64,000 nucleotides of DNA. Source: Ochromonas danica (taxonomy: Eukaryota > Sar > Chrysophyceae > Chromulinales > Chromulinaceae). The notes beneath the pieces were generated by a model that saw only the letters and a list, made by a program, of their open reading frames with translations, had not been told where the DNA came from and did no database searches. Both the position numbers and the translations under genes were made by a program. The stretch lies in contig VKHL01000116.1 in assembly GCA_015146655.1 (NCBI GenBank), positions 1 through 64,000 on the forward strand, read 5' to 3'. This document shows positions 53,860 through 61,311 of the stretch, in pieces (position 1 is the stretch's first letter; each line of letters opens with the position of its first letter).

Positions 53860-54441
53860 ATGCATCATCTCCTCGCCTCGCTTTGCATTCTTCTCCTCTG
53901 TTCTGCTGCTGTGATGGCCTTCTCGCCTTCATCATCGTGGGCTTCAAAGCCTCGGCGATCGGGTTCTGCTTTGTGCTTGTCGTCCAGCAGTAGCCGACCG
54001 AAAGTCTTGCCAGTCGCAGTGGACGTCTTCCTGGGCGATGGATACAAGACCGCTTCTTTGAACTTCTTGCCACTCTTTGAGAGCTCAAGCTTCTTCACGG
54101 TGACCTATGACGTCCCCTTCGGCCTCAACATCGAGAAGCCGCCGAGAGGCTTCCCAGCGCCTGTGGTCTCGAAGGACGGGCCCAAGGAGGGCGGGGAGAA
54201 GGCGGGAGATGTTCTGCGGGCCACTACGTGCTGGACCCACGGCTTCGAAGCTGCTGGCGCGGCCTCGGACATCATGGCCTTCGCTGGCAACATTCGCTGG
54301 CGGAAGAGCATCTTCGACTGCACGTCAGCGCCCTGGGAAGAAGTCGTCAAGGCTCTTCAGTCAAACACCTCGGAGCGCAGCAAGACCGTCACTTTGGTCT
54401 TCGAGCGTGAGACCAGTGACGACCCCAAGCCAGAGCAGTGA
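53860..54441 (+). CDS. Predicted plastid protein, unknown function
   Basis: A single exon of 193 residues. The N-terminus is a signal peptide (HHLLASLCILLLCSAAVMA) followed by FSPSSSWASKPRR, the Phe-led transit peptide of red-lineage plastids. The mature part has VTYDVPFGLNIEKPPRGFP and GDVLRATTCWTHGFE, a small beta-rich domain that resembles thylakoid PDZ-like proteins, where a similar strand pair and a GD(V/Q)L turn occur. That likeness is weak and no function is claimed. The C-terminus is acidic. Confidence 0.72.
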   Translation: MHHLLASLCILLLCSAAVMAFSPSSSWASKPRRSGSALCLSSSSSRPKVLPVAVDVFLGDGYKTASLNFLPLFESSSFFTVTYDVPFGLNIEKPPRGFPAPVVSKDGPKEGGEKAGDVLRATTCWTHGFEAAGAASDIMAFAGNIRWRKSIFDCTSAPWEEVVKALQSNTSERSKTVTLVFERETSDDPKPEQ

Positions 54442-54482
54442 CAAGACATTAATTTAACACACACACGCCATTAGTCTGTGGT

Positions 54483-55977
54483 CTAGTCGTGCTGCTGACT
54501 AGCCCAGACCTTCTGCAGGGTTGCCGGGTTGAGCACTTGCTCCTTGAAGACAGGGCCGTAAGACGAGGTCACGACGACTCCTGGAGGCTCGAAGCTGTAA
54601 TTGCCCGCGCGGAATCGATCCTCAGGATAGAACTTAACGTCCACCCAGCGCCCATTGAAGGAGCGGCCCTTGATGGCCGTCACCACCGCCTTGGCGTCCT
54701 CCACTGAGGCCATCTCAACAAAGGCGCGGCTGGGCTCCACCTCAGGTGGATAGCCCTCCACGCAGGAGGTGCGAGGCAAGATGACTGAGCGCACAGTGCC
54801 AAAGGTCGCGCACTCAGCGCGGGTGTCTTCTAACAAGTCCACGTAGACTGCATTCGCCTGCAAGTCGGCCAGTGTGGTCTGGTTGACGAGCCGCACGACC
54901 TTCGTGGGGTTGCCAGCCGTCATTAGCTTGAGCTCGCCAGTCATCCACAGGCGATACGTCTCCTCCCATTGGTAGTGAGACACTCCCGCTATCCCTCCGT
55001 CAAACTTGGCAGGCCGCTCGAACTTGAGGTTGAAGCCTTGATAAGGAATGCGATTGAGGTTGAGCAGGTTGGCCGCCTCCTCGACGGAGCGCAACACGAT
55101 GAAGGCGAACTTGCCGCTATTCTTCACGACCATCACGGGATTCTCCTGCGCAGAGTTGGACATCCCTGACACAGCAATCAGACAGAATTAGAACAGAACA
55201 CACTAGGATAGAATAGAATAGGATAGACAGCAAGATCATCCACACAACTAATACAATACTATCACATAGTATAGTATATGATAGATATCATAGTATATCA
55301 CATATAATAGATATCATATATCATATATAATAGTTATCACATAGTATAGTGTAGTGTAGTACATGATAGCATATGATGTGCTACCAGTCTATACCTAGCC
55401 GATAGAGAGCAGCTCCCAAGAAGTCTTGCAGTCCCTGTTCTGTCATATCAGCTGTACAATTCCCAATGAAGAGCTCTCTGTATAGTTTGGTGCTGAGGTC
55501 GCCCAGCACGGGATGAAGTGACGGGCGCCCCGCAGGCCGCGAGGAGGCCGTCGACTGGCCCTGCCACGGCGACATGTCAGCGTACTTGGAGGCCCGCCCC
55601 ACCTTGAGAGGAAAGCCCATGAAGGGCAGATTGTTGAGGTTGAGTCCCTTGGCGCAGGCCTCGGCGTCGCGGAAGTCGATGTACCCGAACTTGTTGCTCA
55701 CAGTGCAGGAGATGATGGGGTCGGGGTCGTGGGCCCCCACCAGCCTTGCTTGCCGCATGGCGTTGTTGAGGAAGGAGAGCAAGGCTGCCTCCGTGACATT
55801 CGCTGCCTGGATGTTTCCCACGAAAAGGCGCAAATCTTCGCCGCCATGCTTCGAGTCGAAGAAATTGCTTGGCTTGCCGCCGCGGCGCCCTGGCCGTCCC
55901 TCTGAGTCAAACGATCCCTCTCCCCCAAAGTCCTCTACCTCATCCTCTCTTCTGGTTCGCTTCCTGATTGATGACAT
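54483..55977 (-). CDS. U2AF large subunit-like splicing factor without RS domain
   Basis: Two exons (55395-55977, 54483-55165) give 421 residues. After a 45-residue basic/acidic leader come two RRMs: LRLFVGNIQAANVTEAALLS with FGYIDFRDAEACAKGL, and RELFIGNCTADMTEQGLQDF with GKFAFIVLRSVEEAANLL; both resemble RRM1 of human U2AF65. The last domain is a UHM: VVRLVNQTTLADL, LLEDTRAECATFGTVRSVIL, RAFVEMASVEDAKAVV and GRSFNGRWVDVKFYPEDRF, close to the U2AF65 UHM that binds SF1. The long N-terminal RS domain and the U2AF35-binding ULM of animal U2AF65 are missing or reduced to a few residues. It should help to recognise the 3' splice-site pyrimidine tract. The intron (229 bases) is TA-rich and repetitive. 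Confidence 0.85.
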
Positions 55978-56323
55978 CCTCCACTCTCTATTGTCGCTGT
56001 GCCTTCTGCTCTGACACCCTTGATGGCCAGATCTGGAAATCTGGTATTATCTGCACTGTGCAAGACTTGTAAATTAGCTATGACCACAACATGTGTTGAC
56101 TAATATGTAATCTTATTTGGGGCATTAACATTCCATCGAATGATTGCATTGTTGGGCTATGCTTAAAAAGCGACGACAAAATTGTTAATGTTTAAACACC
56201 AAATACCACTTGACCCTAACCCTAACACATGAGACTGGGCCACTGCATGCTAACTTAGACTGAGCTTTCTTCCTATTACAACAAGATGTGATGCGATGCG
56301 ATGCGATGCGATCTTAGCTCTCT
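55978..56323. other. Intergenic, with two telomere-type units
   Basis: Upstream of the U2AF-like gene and 3' of the carbonic anhydrase gene. ACCCTAACCCTAAC occurs at 56213-56226, two units of the common CCCTAA telomere repeat. A GATGC run (GATGTGATGCGATGCGATGC) lies near 56286-56310. No gene is seen. Confidence 0.5.
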
Positions 56324-57295
56324 TCAGATCTCAGGGTCGAGGATGGACTTGATCACTTTGTCATCGCGCGTCTCAGTGGAGGCTGCCTCGGGCTCGAGGC
56401 GGTAAAGGTCATAGACACTGCGCAGGTCTCGCAGATACTCTCGGAAGTCCACGTCTAGTTTAGTTAGCACACCGCTCGTAGGCTCGTAGACGAAGGCGTG
56501 GACGCGAGGCTCGTGGAAGTGCACAGGCGCCGGGACCTCCAAGCCCGCCTCCTCCTCTGCGCGAGTCTTCTGCATCAGCTGGTGGGTCTCGATGCGTCTC
56601 TTCTGCACCACGGCAGTCTTGAAGATGTTGAGGCACTGCTCGATGACGTTGAGCTCGACCAGTCGGCGGCGGCGCTGGTGCGTGTCGGGGATGGCGTCGA
56701 GCTCGTCGCGGTGCAGGCGGTACGTGTCGCGGATGTGGCGCAACCAGTTCTCCAGAGGACTGCGATGGTCCATCATCTCCGTAGCTGCTCGGATGCCACC
56801 GCAGTCGTAGTGGCCGCAGACGATGATATGCTTGACGCGAAGGATCTCGACGGCGTACTGCAGCACGGACATGCAGTTGAAGTCCGTGGAGACCACCTGG
56901 TTGGCGATGTTGCGGTGCACGAAGACGCTGCCGGGAGGCTCTCCGATGATCTCGTTGGCAGGCACGCGCGCATCGCTGCAGCCAATCCACAGGATCTTCG
57001 GAGCGTGTCCTCTCTTGATCTCCTCGAAGAAGTTGGGGTCCTCCAGCTTGATGCGCTCCGTCCAGCGCCTGTTGGCGTCCATGAGGGAAGGCAAGTCTCG
57101 TTCGTCCCACACACCTGGACGATTGAAGTAGTCGTGGTCAATGGACAGGAAGCGGGCAGTCGTGGCGAGGACGGGCCGCGGCCGCGACAATCGCAAGCCT
57201 CGAGTCCACGACGGAGTTATCACAAACACAGCCAGCAAGGCTCGCATGGAGGAAGAAAGCACTCGACTCAAAGGGGAAGAGAAATTGAACAGCAT
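56324..57295 (-). CDS. Beta-type carbonic anhydrase
   Basis: A single exon of 323 residues from ATG 57293-57295. The zinc-site motifs are complete: IGCSDARVPANEIIG (Cys, and the Asp-Arg dyad) and IVCGHYDCGGIRAA (His and second Cys). VFVHRNIANQVVSTDFNCMS and a C-terminal VHAFVYEPTSGVL agree with the family, which interconverts CO2 and bicarbonate. The first 65 residues (MLFNFSSPLSRVLSSSMRAL and a following RPRPVLATTARFLS) are hydrophobic then basic, suggesting targeting to a mitochondrion or plastid; a second ATG at 57247 would shorten the leader. The frame is open for 18 more codons upstream without an ATG. It could serve in carbon concentration or in mitochondrial pH balance. Confidence 0.93.
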   Translation of the reverse strand: MLFNFSSPLSRVLSSSMRALLAVFVITPSWTRGLRLSRPRPVLATTARFLSIDHDYFNRPGVWDERDLPSLMDANRRWTERIKLEDPNFFEEIKRGHAPKILWIGCSDARVPANEIIGEPPGSVFVHRNIANQVVSTDFNCMSVLQYAVEILRVKHIIVCGHYDCGGIRAATEMMDHRSPLENWLRHIRDTYRLHRDELDAIPDTHQRRRRLVELNVIEQCLNIFKTAVVQKRRIETHQLMQKTRAEEEAGLEVPAPVHFHEPRVHAFVYEPTSGVLTKLDVDFREYLRDLRSVYDLYRLEPEAASTETRDDKVIKSILDPEI

Positions 57296-58274
57296 AGAAG
57301 GCGAAAAGGATGAAATAATGCGCAGGATCGCGCAGGCGGATCGAAACAATGAACGGCGATTGACTTGACCATTTCCTCAGCAGCCACCCCCATTTGGGAA
57401 TCGGTACAGAATTTCGTGTTCTGCCCTCAAAACTGCCTTCTGAATTCCGAGAAATGGAGAAACTGAGCGACGAAAACGAAAAGTTGTGTCGTCTCTCAAA
57501 AGTGGAAATCCTTCTCGGAAGGTGACTTTCTCTACTCTCTACACAAACATCATATGGAACTTGTAATTCATGTGTGTAACACAGTCTTCTCTACACAAAC
57601 ATCATATGGAACTTGTAATTCATGTGTGTAACACAGTCTTCTCTACACAAACATCATATGGAACTTGTAATTCATGTGTGTAACACAGTCTTCTCTATAC
57701 AAACATCATATGGAACTTGTAATTCATGTGTGTAACACAGTCTTCTCTACACAAACATCATATGGAACTTGTAATTCATGTGTGTAACACAGTCTTCTCT
57801 ATACAAACATCATATGGAACTTGTAATTCATGTGTGTAACACAGTCTTCTCTACACAAACATCATATGGAACTTGTAATTCATGTGTGTAACACAGTCTT
57901 CTCTATACAAACATCATATGGAACTTGTAATTCATGTGTGTAACACAGTCTTCTCTACACAAACATCATATGGAACTTGTAATTCATGTGTGTAACACAG
58001 TCTTCTCTACACACTGACAGTACAGTACATGTGATACAGTAGGTCTACAACTGGTGGTGCAAGTTGGTGTGATCGAGTTGCTTTTGAGTTCCGAGGTCAT
58101 TCACTGCAACTCGAAAGATCAAAACACAAAGTGTCGGAGGGAACTGCTATTTATTAATTAATTTATCGAATTACTGGACTATACCGTTTTCTGCTCTTCC
58201 TCTGCAGACAGACAGTGACAGAGAGTATTCTAAATGATCTAAAGTACTCTATCTGGTACAGTAGTGGCTTGGCA
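57296..58274. other. Intergenic with minisatellite
   Basis: Between the 5' end of the carbonic anhydrase gene and the 3' end of threonine dehydratase. Nearly half is the 52-base tandem array. The flanks hold no gene that I can support. Confidence 0.55.
57541..58013. repeat. 52-base minisatellite, nine copies
   Basis: Nine full units of 52 bases, beginning ACACAAACATCATATGGAAC and ending CACAGTCTTCTCT, plus five bases of a tenth. The only variation seen is C or T at unit position 3. Units 1, 2, 3, 5, 7 and 9 have C; units 4, 6 and 8 have T. The alternation from unit 3 on points to duplication of a 104-base dimer. There are no unique spacers and the unit length is not a multiple of three. Confidence 0.97.
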
Positions 58275-59909
58275 CTACTTGAGGAACTGCAAATAGGCCG
58301 TGTTAGAGGTTTCCTCATAATAGGTGTAGCCCAAGTTGTCCAGAAAGGTCTGGAAAGCTGACCGATCGCAATCTTTCACCAACAAGCCCACCAACACTCT
58401 GCCATAGTCATGGCCATGATTGCGATAATGGAACAGCGAGACACTCCAGCCCTGATTGAAGTGATTCAAAGTGTGCAGGAACTTATTGAGAGCGCCGGGG
58501 GCTTCGGGGAACTCGAAGCGGTAGACGACTTCCAGGAGGCCGTCGGGGAAGCGCACGGCTCTCCCTCCTGCAAGGTGACGGGCATGGGCTTTGGCTAATT
58601 CGTTGTCTGAGAGGTCTTCGGCCGCGTAGCCATTCCTTGCCAAGAGAGTCGTCATAGTGGCTTTGTCTTCATCGATGGAGTGGCCAGTGAGCGCCTGGAA
58701 GGAAACAATCACGTTTGCCTGACTTGTGCCATTATGCCGGTAGGAGAACTCCGTCACATTGCGTGGATGAATCATCTGATAGAGGGCTCGGAAAGCTCCG
58801 GGTTGCTCCGGGATGGTGACGGACATTAAGGTCTCACTGGCATCCGCACGTTCCGAGACAAATCGCAGCCGGTCGAAGTCCATGTTAGCGCCCGAGGCTA
58901 CCGCCACCATTGTCTTTCCTCGCACATCGTGTTGCTTGGAGTATTTGACAAGTCCAGCGATGGCCAGCGCGCCGGCAGGCTCGAGTACGCAGCGAGTGTC
59001 GTTGAAGCCCAACTTGATAGCCGCGCAGATCTCATCCGTTTTGACAGTGACCATCTCGTCCACTAAAGCTTGACAAACACGGAACGTTTCCTTCCCCACA
59101 GTTCGCACAGCTGCTCCATCTGCGAAGAGACCGACTTGAGGCAAAGTGACAATCTGCGAGGCAGCCAGCGAGGCCGTCATGCCCGGCGCATCCACAGCCT
59201 CCACCCCCACCACTCGCACCTCTGGCCGCACAGCTTTGATATATGCTGCAAGGCCCGAGAGCAGACCTCCTCCACCCACACAAGCAAAGATGACGTCCAG
59301 TTTGCGACCCTTCAGGCCCTTGAGGACTTCCATGGCGACAGTGCCCTGCCCAGCAATGACGAGCGGGTCATCGAAAGGGTGGACCATTGTGAGCTGTCGT
59401 TCGGCCACCAGGCGCTGAGCTTCTGCTGCAGCCTCGTCGTAGTTCTTGCCGTGCAGCAGCACCGTGACCGCTTCTCCTCCCAGCCGCCGCACAGCTTGCA
59501 CTTTGATCTGAGGAGTTGCCTCCGGCATGACGATGGTGGCTTTGATGCCCAGCTGTCGCGAGGAAAGCGCCACGCCCTGCGCATGGTTGCCTGCGCTGCA
59601 AGTGACAACCCCTTTGGCCCGCTGAGAGGCATCGAGGCTGGCGATCTTGTTTATGGCGCCGCGAATCTTGAAGGAGAAGACTGGCTGGCAATCCTCTCGC
59701 TTGAGGAATATGTCATGACCCAGCAGAGACGACAGATTGGCGGCGAAGGTCAGCGGCGTCTCTATGGCCACGTCGTACACATTTGAGTTGAGCACCTTGA
59801 CGAGGTAGTCGGCTGTGATGGACTTAGCCTGCGGATTGAGGTGGTAGGGAAGAGGATTCTTCCACGCCTTCGTCGCTAATGATCGCACTGACAGCGACCG
59901 AAAACTCAT
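58275..59909 (-). CDS. Threonine dehydratase, biosynthetic
   Basis: A single exon of 544 residues from ATG 59907-59909. The PLP-dependent core has the Schiff-base lysine in FSFKIRGAINK, the substrate loop SAGNHAQGVAL and the phosphate cradle CVGGGGLLSGLAAYIK. Two ACT-like regulatory domains follow (SVTIPEQPGAFRALYQMIHP and YRFEFPEAPGALNKFLHTLN), as in E. coli IlvA, so feedback control by isoleucine and valine is expected. It converts threonine to 2-oxobutanoate, the first step of isoleucine synthesis. MSFRSLSVRSLATKAWKNPL looks like an organelle presequence. In-frame ATGs upstream at 60026 and 60062 would give longer leaders. The DUF3593-DUF2499 gene starts 186 bases away in the other direction. 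Confidence 0.93.
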   Translation of the reverse strand: MSFRSLSVRSLATKAWKNPLPYHLNPQAKSITADYLVKVLNSNVYDVAIETPLTFAANLSSLLGHDIFLKREDCQPVFSFKIRGAINKIASLDASQRAKGVVTCSAGNHAQGVALSSRQLGIKATIVMPEATPQIKVQAVRRLGGEAVTVLLHGKNYDEAAAEAQRLVAERQLTMVHPFDDPLVIAGQGTVAMEVLKGLKGRKLDVIFACVGGGGLLSGLAAYIKAVRPEVRVVGVEAVDAPGMTASLAASQIVTLPQVGLFADGAAVRTVGKETFRVCQALVDEMVTVKTDEICAAIKLGFNDTRCVLEPAGALAIAGLVKYSKQHDVRGKTMVAVASGANMDFDRLRFVSERADASETLMSVTIPEQPGAFRALYQMIHPRNVTEFSYRHNGTSQANVIVSFQALTGHSIDEDKATMTTLLARNGYAAEDLSDNELAKAHARHLAGGRAVRFPDGLLEVVYRFEFPEAPGALNKFLHTLNHFNQGWSVSLFHYRNHGHDYGRVLVGLLVKDCDRSAFQTFLDNLGYTYYEETSNTAYLQFLK

Positions 59910-60095
59910 TCCCGATGAAGACAGACAACGGCAAGTGAATACAATTGCAAGACTGGAAAGAAACTGCTTTTCTGCAGTCCCCACTGAGAGAAACAGTTTT
60001 TGGTGAGCAGACAGCAATGAGGGCATCGCCTCGTTGAATCGCGATCGTGTGCTTTTCTCCATTGCGGGCCAAGTCGCATTTCCTGCCGAGGTGAG

Positions 60096-61235
60096 ATGAG
60101 AATCCCCTTTGTGATCCAGCGTGGACTGCGACCCGGAGCGCTGAGTGCACATTCCTTTCACAGCGGAACCTCTCTGGGATTATCTTTGCATGATTTCGCT
60201 TCAACAGATGCCTGGTCGGTGGCGGGCTCCTCGCTGGCCTCGCCGGATCTCGCCTCCTCTCTCTTCGCGATCTCCATCGTGCCATACCTCGCAATGCTCT
60301 TCTTTCTGGCGCGACCGGTCGCTCGCACGCCTCCTTTAGCCAACTTTGGGTTTCGTTTCTTGTTGGCCTTCGTGGGCGCGACCATTCCGGCGGGAATATG
60401 GGCCAAGGTGCACTACCACGACATCCTCTCTAACATCGACTGGCTGCATGGCAGCGCGGAGTCTTTGCTCACTGTGACTAACTTGCTCATCATCGCGGGA
60501 TTCAGAGGAGCGCAACAACAACAGCAGCAGGCGAAGAGGATTGACGACAAGCCCGCGACCTGTCCGGTCGATAACCTGCTGGACTCTGCAGTGGTACTAG
60601 CAGTGATATTAGCTGCCTGGCTGGGGCTGCAGGCTGTGGGCTGGTCTAGTCCCCTGCCAGAGCCTGCCAATGCGCTTTCTTATCCAACGTGGACAGTGCA
60701 CGTCTCGTCCATTCTCGAGTGGCTGCTGGCCATGAAGTTTGTGTGGGAGTATGCAGATGTAAGCGGCAATCCTCGCTGGAAGGGCTTGTCATGGGCAATG
60801 CTTCCCTCGCACACTTCCGGCCTCTGCGCCTGCACTTTCCATCTCTTCTTCAACTCGCCCAGTTTGCTCTGGCTAGTCACATTGCAAGCCTCCCTCACCA
60901 TCTTCAGCAATATTCTGATGGCATGGGCAGCTTATCGAGTAGCCACGTATGACGAGCCCACAGAGCAACAAGGTTCTCGAGGCGCTGCTGGCTCAAACTC
61001 TGTGCAGAACGCCTTCTTTTGGACGAATCTCGCGACCAAGACGGCTTTGATTGCCGGCGCGGTCAAGTTCGGAGAAGTCTTTCTGCCTTTTCCCTTCGAA
61101 GCGGCAGAAAGACCGCAAGAAGCAAGTGCCGTGGCGCTGTCTCTGCTGCTTCTGCCGAGCCTCTTCGTGGCTAACACTTACTGGCAGCGCAGTCGCCAAC
61201 CACCAAAAACACCCGAGCTAGACGCTTCTTTGTAA
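60096..61235 (+). CDS. DUF3593-DUF2499 fusion membrane protein, predicted plastid
   Basis: A single exon of 379 residues. The DUF3593-like part (about 50-150) reads AISIVPYLAMLFFLARPVAR, FLLAFVGATIPAGIWAKVHY, DWLHGSAESLLTVTNLLIIA. The DUF2499-like part (about 195-290) reads WTVHVSSILEWLLAMKFVWE, GNPRWKGLSWAMLPSHTSGL, CACTFHLFFNSPSLLWLVTL. About seven membrane helices are predicted. Both domains are found in cyanobacteria and plastid-bearing eukaryotes; their function is unknown, with a photosynthesis link inferred from that distribution. The present N-terminus lacks an obvious signal peptide. A possible donor just before the ATG and an acceptor at about 60209 (TTCAACAG) leave room for an upstream leader exon. 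Confidence 0.78.
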   Translation: MRIPFVIQRGLRPGALSAHSFHSGTSLGLSLHDFASTDAWSVAGSSLASPDLASSLFAISIVPYLAMLFFLARPVARTPPLANFGFRFLLAFVGATIPAGIWAKVHYHDILSNIDWLHGSAESLLTVTNLLIIAGFRGAQQQQQQAKRIDDKPATCPVDNLLDSAVVLAVILAAWLGLQAVGWSSPLPEPANALSYPTWTVHVSSILEWLLAMKFVWEYADVSGNPRWKGLSWAMLPSHTSGLCACTFHLFFNSPSLLWLVTLQASLTIFSNILMAWAAYRVATYDEPTEQQGSRGAAGSNSVQNAFFWTNLATKTALIAGAVKFGEVFLPFPFEAAERPQEASAVALSLLLLPSLFVANTYWQRSRQPPKTPELDASL

Positions 61236-61311
61236 ATAGCATGATAAACAGAATTGTTGATTATCTATTACCACTGCTTTTGCAACGAGCACAACACAGA
61301 TCAGACTGAGG

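Noticed and set aside
56498-57313. Plus-strand frame of 271 codons antisense to carbonic anhydrase
   Set aside because: No recognisable protein; the sense strand has complete zinc-site motifs.
57541-58013. Possible CRISPR-like or satellite-encoded array
   Set aside because: Units are contiguous with no unique spacers, the genome is eukaryotic, and a 52-base unit cannot keep a reading frame.
59070-59786. Plus-strand frame of 238 codons antisense to threonine dehydratase
   Set aside because: His/Ser-rich shadow; the sense strand has the PLP site and core motifs.
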